The notes beneath the pieces were generated by a model that searched no databases, was not told the origin of the DNA, and saw only the letters and a program-made list of their open reading frames with translations. Both the position numbers and the translations under genes were made by a program. From assembly GCA_900660155.1 (NCBI GenBank), contig CABFPE010000005.1, forward strand, positions 37,544-74,356: DNA of 36,813 nt. The letters are read 5' to 3'. The DNA is from Hofstenia miamia. Its lineage: Eukaryota > Xenacoelomorpha > Acoela > Hofsteniidae. Positions 1-9,399 of the stretch are shown here, one piece after another; the first letter of the stretch is position 1; each line of letters begins with the position of its first letter.

Positions 1-695
1 TCTTAACCTTCTCATTTGCTATGACGCCCTGTGGCTTGTGCTCATACCACTTGTCTCCTGCTTCTAACCCATGCTGCCTGCTCAAACGCCAGTTTACCAT
101 TCTTCTCACCTTGTCATGCCTGAACTTATACTCATTCTGTGCCAACTTCTCACACCCTGCTATCTACTGTCTCCGCCTCTTTCTTACATAGCCTACACTT
201 ATCGCTTACTTCTACTCTTCTGTCTATATGCTTCTTCACCCAGTTTGTTCTTATTGCTTGCTCCTGTGCTGCCATTATTAGTGCTTCTGTTTCTCTCTTC
301 AGTCCTGCCTTCTTTAACCACTTGTTGCTCTCTTCTCTATCACACTTTTCTGTGTTCCTCCAGTATTCTCCATGCATTGCCTTCTGCCTATACCTTGTTT
401 GTCTCTCTGATTCCATCCTACTCTGGTATACCTTCTTTCCTTCGCTGTCAGTTCTTATCTTCTTCAACTCCTTAGTGACCTCTAGTAGGGACCCCTCAGG
501 TTGCTCTTCTACATATTCCTTTAGCCCTAGTGCTTCTGCTTCTACAGTCTCCTCCACACTTAGAAACCTTTCCCTCCCTTATGCCTTGTCATGTACAGCC
601 TATCTACATCTCCATTGAGGTTGAATGCTCTCTCTGCTGCTAGTATCTTCCTTTTATCCCTGTCTAATTCCCTCAGTTCATTCGTGTTCCAACTA
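1..695 (-). mobile_element. RLE-type non-LTR retrotransposon, 3' part, degraded (copy 1)
   Basis: Read on the minus strand, this is the region of a LINE polyprotein that follows the reverse transcriptase. It shares near-identical stretches with the copy at 19442-20062 (LRELDR, KILAAERAFNLNGDV, VEETVEAEALGLKEY), so both belong to one family. Unlike that copy it keeps a zinc-knuckle-like segment: CRLCKKEAETVD, then after a frame slip AGCEKLAQ. This resembles the CCHC knuckle that precedes the RLE endonuclease in R2/R4/NeSL-type elements. Near position 557 one base is missing relative to the second copy (at GFL against GLL), breaking the frame. A second slip near position 155 removes the expected histidine of the knuckle. 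The homology stops sharply near 695 against AT-rich DNA, as expected for a 5'-truncated LINE. The endonuclease would lie beyond base 1. It is certainly non-functional as read. Confidence 0.8.
150..557 (-). pseudogene. RLE-LINE polyprotein fragment with zinc-knuckle start
   Basis: This 135-codon open stretch on the minus strand is the longest uninterrupted piece of copy 1. It begins just after a frameshift (the METVEAEAL region is internal to the protein, so the Met is not a real start). It ends at a stop created by a small deletion within the zinc knuckle (CRLCKKEAETVDSRV then stop). The middle is highly charged, rich in Lys, Arg and Glu (residues about 20-110), as seen between the RT and the endonuclease in this element type. 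No catalytic residues fall in this part. In family members this region helps the protein bind the element RNA or target DNA; that role is inferred from the family. Confidence 0.7.
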
Positions 696-699
696 ACTT

Positions 700-2005
700 T
701 TTATTTCAAATGCTCATAACCTCAGAATTAAAAGAATATTTTCAACAAATTTGGACAGAGAATGAATGGCGACATGTTTTATACAAAATTTGTATTGTGA
801 CATTAACTACAATGAAAATCCCACTATTTTTTTAATGTGCCGTTCATATGGTAATCATGTAATTGATACATATCAACACTGCCTATCTATCTGTACAATT
901 TTCAATCATAATTTTGTTAACCATGCATCAAAAGGGCTCCGAAAACAATGTTCAAAATTTTCAAGGGCTCCACAGCACCATGAAACCCTTTATTAGAGTA
1001 TACATCTAGGTCTATTGAAATAGGCTTTCAATTCTAATTTTATATTGTAAAAATGAAAGATATTAGTGGTGAAGGAAGTTTATTTTAAAAATTTGCAGAT
1101 CAAATAACAATTTACACATTTGTAATGAAAATGTACCTAAGTTATATATGTGTGAAATCATATATAATAGTTTGTGAGCTCCATCGCATTAAGTCAAATA
1201 TGTTAATGGATTATAAACTTTCCCGTTTTTGAAGAAACTTTTAAATTGGTTAAAATCATCGTTTATGTCATTCTAAAAAGCTGAGGTAATGCGATTGGAC
1301 TAATTTGATTGCAAAAAGGATGAATTTAATTTTTAGTCTACGAAGACATATAAATCATTAAATTACATTTAGTTCCTATGGCTTACAAGCTTCAAAGTAA
1401 ATTGAAAACTGAAAAATTCATTCCCTTTAAAATGTACAAATATAATGTCATATTTACCGAAACAATTGGCTCACTATAATTAATATATTTTTATCACAAC
1501 TTAATATTCTAATAAGTTATATAATAAGCATTAATAATGAGTAATCACATTATCATGTTTTAATAAAATTTTCGTAAAATACACAATTAGTTTGAACAAC
1601 AATCTAGTTAAATCTATATATAAAATTCCAGAAAAAAAGCGATATCCTTTCATTAATGTATCCCGTCAAACCGGTGGTGTTTTTTGGAAGTCGAAAATAG
1701 AAATGGTTAATATTCCCTCCAAAAAAGGAACATTTACGTGTAGTTAATTAGAGAATTGCTTCATACAAAAATAAAGATATAGTCATTAAGGAGAACTTAT
1801 TGTGAAACAAGCGCTTTATCATAGCAATTGCATTTGCAACGTTTTAATGGCTAACATATTATTCGCTTTGGAAAGGAAGCTTCCACCCCCTCTCCCCTCT
1901 TTCCTTCGCCAATGGGCAACAGTAAAATGAAATTGGCTATTGCAACATGTAGGGATTAAAATATTTAAGTATTGAAACGATGTGTGAATTCTATATTGAT
2001 ATGAA
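700..2005. other. AT-rich intergenic DNA, no gene seen
   Basis: Very AT-rich sequence between the truncated LINE and the palindrome. Short open frames (for example 766-996) have no recognisable domains and composition typical of chance ORFs. I see no RNA gene and no clear transposon end. A short pyrimidine-rich, GC-richer patch lies around 1881-1915. Confidence 0.5.
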
Positions 2006-2009
2006 GTAA

Positions 2010-2090
2010 AATCTGTTGATATCTTATAGTTAATCCTATAATTAATAACCGTTATTAATTATAGGATGAACTATAAGATATCAACAGATT
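2010..2090. repeat. 81-bp near-perfect palindrome (40-bp arms, 1-bp centre)
   Basis: Left arm 2010-2049 begins aatctgttgatatc. Right arm 2051-2090 ends gatatcaacagatt and is its reverse complement with a single mismatch (position 2068). The centre is one base (C at 2050). The arms do not extend outward on either side. An uninterrupted palindrome of this size could extrude as a cruciform or be read as a hairpin RNA. It may be a small palindromic MITE. No convincing target-site duplication is visible: flanking bases are TA on the left and CT on the right. It lies about 130 bp upstream of the receptor exon. Confidence 0.9.
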
Positions 2091-2105
2091 CTTTTTTCTT
2101 TCAAT

Positions 2106-2126
2106 GTATATATATATAAATATGTT

Positions 2127-2163
<37 letters not shown>
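2106..2163. repeat. (TA)n microsatellite
   Basis: Short TA run at 2106-2118, then an uninterrupted TA tract at about 2129-2162. It ends about 60 bp before the receptor open frame. Confidence 0.95.
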
Positions 2164-2167
<4 letters not shown>

Positions 2168-2221
2168 TATTATATTTCATTACGAATAATTATTTAGAAA
2201 GCTTTTAAATCGACGCGAGTG

Positions 2222-2857
2222 ATGACCTACATTGGACTAATTACATGCATAACAGGGATCTTCAGCTCAAACGAAATCGTTGTTGCTATTCTCCAATATA
2301 ATTTCAACCTAGAGGAACATGATAGCTTAGTGTCATTTATAAATGCTTACTTCATGGGATACGTGTTATTGAAAATATTGCTACTAATTTCCAGCTTCAT
2401 TCTCTTGAGTACCGTTTGTGTTATCTTGCAGCGGCGTGCCAGTAAGGTTCAAAGCAGTGGACAGAAAAATACACAACACAATACGAGTTTCTTAAGATGT
2501 TGCTACTGCAAGCATATTAATGATGTGACGTCAATGCGTAGAAAGAAGCGTTCTTTTCTTGCGTTTAGTCTTGGTGTATATAGTGCTGCCTTCATTGTGG
2601 TTACAATACCAGTGACAATAGTGCAGACATATTCTGTGTTAACTGACGTGTCAGATCATGAAAGGCAAAAGATCGCAGCATTATATGTGCTATTGGAAAG
2701 AATTTATGCGATTGGATATATAACTAATGCATTCTTTTTCTTTGCAAACAATAGCTATTTGAAGCTAACGTTCAGAAACTATTTGCGAACTTCAAAACAT
2801 TGGCTTCCATTACAGTTTGTTACAAGAAGTCAGTATAACACGTCAACATTTTCATAA
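2222..2857 (+). CDS. Divergent rhodopsin-class GPCR, C-terminal half (partial)
   Basis: Encodes the C-terminal part of a seven-transmembrane receptor, acting in the plasma membrane. With residue 1 set one codon before the ATG, hydrophobic segments lie at about 4-23 (possible TM4), 44-70 (TM5), 112-138 (TM6) and 154-170 (TM7). A long basic, cysteine-containing third intracellular loop spans 71-111, and a helix-8-like LKLTFRNYLR starts at 171. TM6 keeps the kink proline (TIPVTI). The TM7 NPxxY motif is degenerate (NAFFFF from residue 160), with no proline or tyrosine. TM1-TM3 and the DRY motif are absent and the frame is closed by TAG at 2195-2197. That TAG follows a T-rich stretch and could be a splice acceptor, with real coding starting at 2198. 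An AATAAA at 2908-2913 lies 50 bp past the stop, as expected for a terminal exon. The ligand is unknown; a peptide or orphan receptor is plausible. It could also be a receptor pseudogene fragment, although the frame is fully open. Confidence 0.65.
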   Translation: MTYIGLITCITGIFSSNEIVVAILQYNFNLEEHDSLVSFINAYFMGYVLLKILLLISSFILLSTVCVILQRRASKVQSSGQKNTQHNTSFLRCCYCKHINDVTSMRRKKRSFLAFSLGVYSAAFIVVTIPVTIVQTYSVLTDVSDHERQKIAALYVLLERIYAIGYITNAFFFFANNSYLKLTFRNYLRTSKHWLPLQFVTRSQYNTSTFS

Positions 2858-2907
2858 GCAAGACTAAATGTTGGGAATTGATGATTTCAAAATCATGTGT
2901 TGGAAAT

Positions 2908-2913
2908 AATAAA
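2908..2913 (+). terminator. Polyadenylation signal AATAAA of the GPCR exon
   Basis: Canonical hexamer 50 bp downstream of the receptor stop codon, on the same strand. Such hexamers are common in AT-rich DNA, so it supports a terminal exon only through its position. Confidence 0.4.
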
Positions 2914-3971
2914 GGGACAACAATGCTAAAATTAATCCAAAATTTTCCAAATATTTTTGAAATATAACTGCGAGAAAAAAATTTATTTTATAACGCTGCA
3001 CGTTTTCGAAGGAGTATATTTAGGTCTCATTTAGACGTCTGTCAATGGTTTATTGACATACATTTATGCTTAATTCCAAGTAGTTTGATTACTTTGCTTA
3101 CGATAGGTAAAAGTGCCGTACATCATTCATCAATGTTCTCTCATATGAAATAAGTTATTTTTAACAGGCTATTCTCAAAGTTAATAATGTTTTTTATCGT
3201 TTTTACTTCAAATTTCGACGTTTTTTAACATGCTTAATGGAACAATTCACAAAGGCCACACTGCAAAGTCAATTCATATTTTTTATTTATCTTATTTTTC
3301 ATACAGCAAATATAAACGTAAGGCCCAAAAATGGATATAAAATGGGAACGGGATTTTCAATAAATGATTATTTTTATGTTAAATACAGATTCATATCATT
3401 ATTCCTAGCAAAAATTTTTGGTAAGTTTGCCTTGTGACTATTCTTGGTGCTGCCATTTTTTGACTAAGTATTGTTTAGAAAAATTAATTATTAACAGTAG
3501 CAGCTAATTGTAAAGCATCAACACTTGCATTTGTAGTGAGTTTCTTATAATGAACATTTCGAAAAGAAGTAAAAAAATATGTATTCTTATTAAGTGGTGA
3601 GTTCTTCAATGTGTTTCTGAAGCAAGTGGAGTGTCAGTGAAATTCCGATAAATATGAATACATCGTATGATGTATAAGATAATGTCAACAACCTTCAAAA
3701 TATATTTCTTTACAACATTTAAAACATCAAAACAAGTAATATGAAATAATTAATTAATAGCGGCTGATTGATGTGATATTTATCATTATTAGACTAAATA
3801 ATAATTTTGAAAACTCAGCAAGGTGGCCAAGATAATTTTCCAGTTACCAAAAACAAGATTTCCAAAGAACGTATTATAATTGTATTTTCATTTGAAGCTA
3901 AAATTGTTCGCAATAAATTGATTAGCAAGCGTTTGTTGTAGATTAGCTTAGGAAATCTTTCGACCACATAA

Positions 3972-3972
<1 letters not shown>
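2914..3972. other. AT-rich intergenic DNA, no gene seen
   Basis: No domain, RNA gene or transposon end is recognised. The open frame at 3237-3437 is short and low-complexity and I regard it as chance. Confidence 0.5.
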
Positions 3973-4018
<46 letters not shown>

Positions 4019-4029
4019 TGTATGTATAT
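3973..4029. repeat. (TA)n microsatellite
   Basis: Uninterrupted TA tract passing into TACATATATGTATGTATA at the 3' edge. Confidence 0.95.
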
Positions 4030-4457
4030 AAATTATTAGCTTAACTTTTATATTTTCCGTTAAATACAAATGTCGTATTATCAGCCTTAGCTTTGCAAGT
4101 CAGATTTAGCTTAAGATGTTTCGATGGTTATGAACAATTAAAGTTTAAAATTACAAAAAAATATCCATCACTATCATTATGGAAGTTATTAACAGTAGTT
4201 ACTGTATTGGAAAGGCTTTCAATGGACACTCAGTACTCACATTGTGTTTTTACTCACTTTGAAATGTCACTGTTGTAATAGATCCAGTGAAAAAATGCGA
4301 AAAAAATTTCAAACACACAAACTTTCAACGACAGTACACAAGTACTTTCACCAAATTTAAGAGCCTTGCTTTGGAAGAACACGCTTAAACGTTCTTGGGC
4401 AATTAACAAAAGTACCCGTAAACACCCCAGATGAGACTTTATTAATTTTCACTAAAT

Positions 4458-5330
4458 ATGTCTTATCAAGATGCAAGAAACATTCTCCCAATATCTTTAC
4501 TCTACTGGAACCAAAGACTGCAAATCTTTACTCAAGATATCGGGTATGAACCAAAAACATTCTACAGAGACTTCAAAAAGTTGAATGAAACTACCACGAT
4601 AAGAAGGAAGAAAGGAAGCGGACGATCCCTCAAATTGACTGGAAAGTGAGAGTAAAAGTTTTTGTCAAAATTGCTTTAATAACCAATTGAAATCAAACGC
4701 TCATTTGAACCCAACATCAACAGTGTACCAAGCTCTTTTAAATGCAGGAATCTGTAAAAGCTTGTGGAAAAAAAGTGTCACCATTGACACAAAGATATAA
4801 TTGCTGGATGGATTTTTCAGAAATATTTTCATAACAGATGAGTCCATGTTCCAGCTGCATAGAAACAACATTTCTCCTTGGTCTACGACAGCTAAGACAC
4901 CTCTTAAGCCATCTCGAAAATTTTCGCGAAAATGAGGTTTGAGCTATAAAGGTTTTTACCTGAAAATTGTCGAAAGAGGTAGTATAGACAGTTCAAGGTA
5001 TACCGATATTTTAGCAGAGTTTATTCCATTTACGAACCAATATTATCGGACTGGATGGCTTCTTCAGCAAGACAGCCCGATCCCCCATACTTTAAGACAT
5101 GCCCAAATTTCTTCAGGGAAAAAATCTGCAAATTTTGCAGTGGCTGCCAACTCACTGGACCTTTCATCTATAGAAAATGTTTGTGGGATCATAAAGGACG
5201 ATATGGAAAACAAAAATCCAAAATATGCATAGACTGAAGCAGTATTTTCCAAAGAAATATTACCCCGAAAATGCAGACAAATTTGATGGACTCAATTAAT
5301 GACAGATTTTTGAAATGTGTTCACTCAGGA
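4458..5330 (+). pseudogene. Tc1-like transposase, degraded
   Basis: Decayed DDE transposase of the Tc1/mariner superfamily, an enzyme that cuts and pastes its own element at TA sites. The ATG at 4458 opens a 63-codon piece with a helix-turn-helix-like region followed by RRKKGSGRSLKLT, the GRPR-type linker. In another frame the first catalytic motif ITDESMFQLHRN has its Asp at 4837-4839. The second, LLQQDSPIPHT, has its Asp at 5071-5073. The third, SLDLSSIENVCG, has its Glu at 5173-5175. The last two are separated by 33 residues, one fewer than the usual 34 of Tc1. Stops include an in-frame TGA at 4933-4935 between the first and second catalytic Asp, and there is at least one frameshift after 4649. 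I could not identify terminal inverted repeats, so the element limits are unknown. It is not functional. Confidence 0.85.
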
Positions 5331-5422
5331 AACATGGTGTTTAATTTTTTTACAAAAACGTATAGGAAAGAAATCAATTGATTTGATGTCAATATTTTGA
5401 TATCAATTCAGATCAATGTTAA

Positions 5423-5660
5423 CCCTATATGGACCAAATGCGTTCCTCAGCGACATTAGAAAAACATTGACGTTATAAATATAATCAGAATGTTTTTTAC
5501 ATGTGAATGTGGTTATTAAATGAACTGTGGCTACATAAGACGAGTGCAGTTATTCGTATTGTTTCGTTCAAACTCTTGTCACGTGGTCTAATTCTCAGAT
5601 GTAAACAAATTTTAACGAATGCAAAAAAACCAGATGCAAAATAAATTGGTTCATATAGGG
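5423..5660. mobile_element. piggyBac-type MITE with TTAA target duplication
   Basis: A 238-bp non-coding element with terminal inverted repeats. The left end reads CCCTATATGGACCAA (5423-5437). The right end, reverse-complemented, reads CCCTATATGAACCAA (5646-5660), with one mismatch in 15. TTAA flanks it on both sides (5419-5422 and 5661-5664). TTAA duplication plus ends starting CCC is the signature of the piggyBac superfamily. No transposase frame lies inside, so it would have been mobilised in trans. It lies just past the Tc1 relic. Confidence 0.85.
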
Positions 5661-6036
5661 TTAACAGCAACCCTGGAAAGACTAACTACTTTGTGCGAGA
5701 TTATAAATAAAGCAAATGTTATGAAAAGTATTAAATCTTTGACAGAATCAACAACAATTTCCCCTAATAGTTTGTGTTGAACCATTACTTTTGGAGCATT
5801 TTTCATGACTTGCAGATCTAAGCAATGCTGTTATAGACATGCTAAAAAATTCAAGTTCATACTTAGGCATCACTATAGGTGCATTAACTATATTATAAAA
5901 GCTGGAAGAAACACAAAAGATGTTAAGTTTTTTGTAAAACGAAGCATATTATTGTATCTCAATATGCCACGACCACATCCCAATACAAATTTGATGTAGT
6001 TTATATTTATATTGTAGCTTAAGCTTGGTCCTATGG

Positions 6037-6494
6037 CAGTGGTTCTCAACAATTTTGTGCCCATGGCAGGCTTTTCCTTTTAATTGTTTAGCTTCCCCCC
6101 TCCCCCATTCCCCATCCCCCACTCTGCAAGAATAATCATTAATAAAAGCGATAAAAGTAATAAAATAGTGGAGGAATTGTAAGTATTAAAGGTATAGTAA
6201 ATCATTATGCTTTATTTTGAAGGAAAACTAAGCTACGATAGGGTTGTTTTTTCTTCTACTTAATTGCTATAAAAAATAGAACAGATGCGTGAATATTTTT
6301 ACTTTTAGTATATTAAAATAGTGCAAATTTCTGTAGAAATTCCATTCTCAGCAATGAAAATCTTTCTGAACTAGAATTGCCCTATGGACCACCAAAATGT
6401 AATCGTGGACCTCCGATTTGCTATTTTGTGTGTGGATCCCAATAAAGTTACAAAAACCACTAGAGTCCATGTGGACCTCCATTGAAAATCACTA
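6037..6494. mobile_element. hAT-like non-autonomous element (MITE), decayed
   Basis: The left end CAGTGGTTCTCAAC is the kind of terminal repeat common in animal hAT transposons. The right end at 6469-6494, reverse-complemented, starts TAGTGATTTTCAAT. It differs from the left end only by C-to-T or G-to-A transitions, and inner sequence such as GTGGACCTCCATTG is also hAT-like. The flanking octamers are TCCTATGG and TTTTATAA, which match at 4 of 8 positions with the other four being transitions. This is weak evidence for an 8-bp target duplication. There is no coding capacity. A further end-like motif, GTTGAGAACCCAATG, occurs at 7743-7757, so a larger element reaching there is an alternative. 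Confidence 0.5.
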
Positions 6495-6611
6495 TTTTAT
6501 AATTTCAATGTAAATTGATTCTATGTAGCCTAATTGAAAATTATCCATTAAAAAAGTTTATATGTAGATTTCATGTGACAGATTTTTAGTAATCTGAAGT
6601 GATTCCAAATG

Positions 6612-6806
6612 TTATTTTAGTCCTTGTTTATAAATTTCTTGAATTCTTTCCCATGTAATTTGCACAGTTGCATTTATACTGTAAACTTCATTTGAAATTG
6701 TTTTAACAAGGACTATTAAATTATTTAATTTAGCTGTCCTTGGTTTCAACATATAATTTCCGTTTTTAATCTTAAAATTTGCTGATTTATATGCAATGCC
6801 TATTTT
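6612..6806 (-). pseudogene. Possible degraded coding remnant, unrecognised
   Basis: On the minus strand a 64-codon stretch with no stop, but no start near its left limit, has a protein-like mix of residues (LKPRTAKLNNLIVLV, then INATVQITWERIQEIYK) and ends at TAA. Further upstream on the same strand (about 6900-7015) lies another open piece (DDKYRDFHESLIF, then VDRFIKENLEDLI) in a different frame. I recognise no family. Since the stretch lies between hAT-like end motifs at 6037 and 7743, a dead transposon gene is possible, but chance is not excluded in DNA this AT-rich. Confidence 0.2.
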
Positions 6807-7759
6807 TCAATATGATAGACTAATTATTTTCACATTTTTCCCCAATTATTATTAATTTTATGCATCGATTTCATAGGTTTAATTGTATAAATGATAGCTT
6901 TTTTCATTATTAATTTTTTTACTTTTTATCAAATCTTCTAGATTTTCTTTTATAAATCTATCAACCATATTTTGGAATATAAGTGATTCATGGAAATCTC
7001 TATACTTGTCATCATTAATAAATAATATGGTGAACAAATGATGTGTTCTTTAAATTCATGCAAATTTTCAGAAAAGATTATATATTAACAGTATTATTGT
7101 TGAAGAGATTTATAATATAGTTTACAACTATTGGTATTTCTTTTATTTGATAATAATTTTGTTTTATCAACGAAAAATTAAGAGTTCGCCCAATTATAAA
7201 CACAACTATTGAAAAGTAAATATTTTAAATAATGTGTTTGTTCTTAATAAACATTATTCTTTTTTTAAACAGATTGAATATTAACACTGATGAGATGTTT
7301 TTAACATGTTTTTACATTATCAATTCTATAGAAATGATTCATAATTCTTTGCAGTAAAATAAACATTTTTAACATGGTTTCAATTTGCATTTTTATCATA
7401 TCTTTTAATCCCAAAAAATTGAATTCATTTTAAAAGCAAACTTATTTAAATTTAACGTCAAGGAGATTTGACGTAAATTTAAAAGATAAAAGCATATCAC
7501 ATTACTTTTCCAATTAAATAACCGCATTTTATTAACTGTATATGGCACAGTTCTTTGTCGTCAAATAGAATTGAATTAAAATTAATGTGTAATTGATGAA
7601 CGCATGACTAAAATAATTACCAGAATCAAGAGTGCTTTGATAAAAAAATTTTTTATATCGTAGATGAAAGATAAATACTGAAGTTTTACCTACTAACTTA
7701 ATTTTTCAACTACTGTCTTTTTGGAAAGTGAAATAAACTTGAGTTGAGAACCCAATGCC

Positions 7760-9180
7760 CAAACCTAATAAATAGGTTATTTTTAAAAAATAAATGAAGA
7801 AAACATGAGAAATTAAATGAGATAGAAAAATAAAAGGATGCTCCTAACATTTTAAACAAGACTTTTGAGAACATGGGGAAGCTTAATATAGAGATGTAAG
7901 CAACCTAAAGACTAATTGCTAGGTAGATTCATGCAAATGTATCTTATTTATATACCCATTCGCCAAGTTGCGCAATTAATTACTTTAATATGTTTGGCTA
8001 GTAACTTATAGTAGTTTCCAATCAGTGTACAGCTGGGAACGATTTCGAACGATCATTTGAAGAATATGTTCACTTAGCTTAGCTTATTTTTGTAATTCAT
8101 CCACGCCATCCCTTTAGTGATTAGATAAATTATCAAAAATGCAGAAGATTGTCATTGCCTTCCTGCTAGCACATTGGTTTAACCAGAGGGAGGCGAAGTT
8201 AAATATAACTTATTTTATTTAATTTCTATTTAATATTTTACAATGTCAAGTTTTCTATGCATAATAAACACTATAAAATGTTTGCTCAAACCATTAATTG
8301 TATCTATTCTTTAATTAAGCTTAAATTGTAAATTACTTTTGAATTTTTAAAAATGAAGCGTCATCTTTCAAATTAATGAAAGAGTAACGGATGTATTCGT
8401 GCTAAAAGGAGGAAAAAGTTTATTTGCATAAATTCTACATTCATTTAGTTTATAATATCATAATATTATTGTCGACTTATTTTTATTTAAATCCATAGAA
8501 CATGTGTACATAAATATCCATTCTTTGAAAAGTGTTATTTTTTCAGATGACAGATTTTTTTTTATTCACTACCTTAAATGATTTGCCAATGGTAACGTTG
8601 AAACTTCGAAGATATGAAAGCAGAGTTGTAAGCTATTTTATGAATGGGAAGAAAAAGAGAAACGAAGAGGAACATGAAGAATATTTTGAATTATGAGTGA
8701 TATTAGTAAATTATAGTGATTTCTATACAAGTGTTTCCATAAATAAACATAAATAACCATTATTATATTCATAAATAATTTAGAAGGTCATGACGTACTT
8801 ATTTCGTTGGTACTTAGATTTTTTCAAAGCAATTAATGAAGTTTTTAGAAGATACTGAAGGAAATAATTGGCACAGAACTAATAAGTCTTTTGAAAGAAA
8901 TTGACTTTACAAAGCTTTCAACAAGAGTTTTTAAATGGTTATTTAATTCCAATATTTTTATTATGTATTTCCTTTGAGATGTAGAAATTGTATACTATGA
9001 ACTTTTTTGAACCTAGTATGAAGATTCTGTGGTTTTGGATATGAATTTGCACGTAATCCTGGAAAATGATAACATGATTTCGAAGTCGGCGATCATATCC
9101 GGTCTTGTAAAATAAGAGATCATTGTATGAAATTGGCTAAATCAAAGAAGCAATTTCAGTAATTTCATACATTGCAATGT
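7760..9180. other. AT-rich intergenic DNA
   Basis: Mostly featureless. The one item of note is a small open frame with a signal-peptide-like start at 8139-8222, listed separately. Confidence 0.5.
8139..8222 (+). CDS. Candidate mini-ORF or first exon with signal-peptide-like N-terminus
   Basis: The ATG at 8139 opens a 27-codon frame that starts MQKIVIAFLLAHWF: one basic residue, then a hydrophobic core, then a polar stretch (NQREAK). This is the shape of a short secretion signal. A CCAAT box (8017-8022) and an E-box CAGCTG (about 8030) lie upstream. No good splice donor is present; GTTAAA after GAA is the nearest weak one. It could be a chance frame, and I assign no function. Confidence 0.15.
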   Translation: MQKIVIAFLLAHWFNQREAKLNITYFI

Positions 9181-9181
9181 G

Positions 9182-9395
9182 AGGATATTACAAACATATT
9201 ATGCAATTGTACATTTTTAGAGATCATTTAGTATTTTAAAGTTTCTTCAAGCCACATTAAAAATACTCAAGCTTTAGAAAGCAATTTTTAACTTTAAAGT
9301 ATCTTTAGGTCACCTTAAAGCAAATCAGTGTTTTAAAAACCAGCTAATAGCTTAAGATGTCCTTAAGTTACTCTAAAGAGAATCATTGTACTTAA
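9182..9395. repeat. Degenerate ~59-bp tandem repeat, about 3.5 units
   Basis: Successive units start near 9182, 9241, 9299 and 9357. The last three begin with related phases: GTTTCTTCAAGCCACATTAA, GTATCTTTAGGTCACCTTAA and TGTCCTTAAGTTACTCTAA. Units end in a shared pattern (ACTTTAAA, TATTTTAAA, GCTTAAGA). Units have diverged considerably, so this is an old minisatellite. Confidence 0.65.
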
Positions 9396-9399
9396 TTTA

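Noticed and set aside
71..618. Plus-strand open frames of 134 and 159 codons
   Set aside because: They are antisense shadows of the minus-strand LINE; the Ser/Leu/Cys-rich translations reflect the pyrimidine-rich complement.
3815..4069. Minus-strand 84-codon frame with a TyrIle repeat
   Set aside because: It is driven by the (TA)n tract and has no other support.
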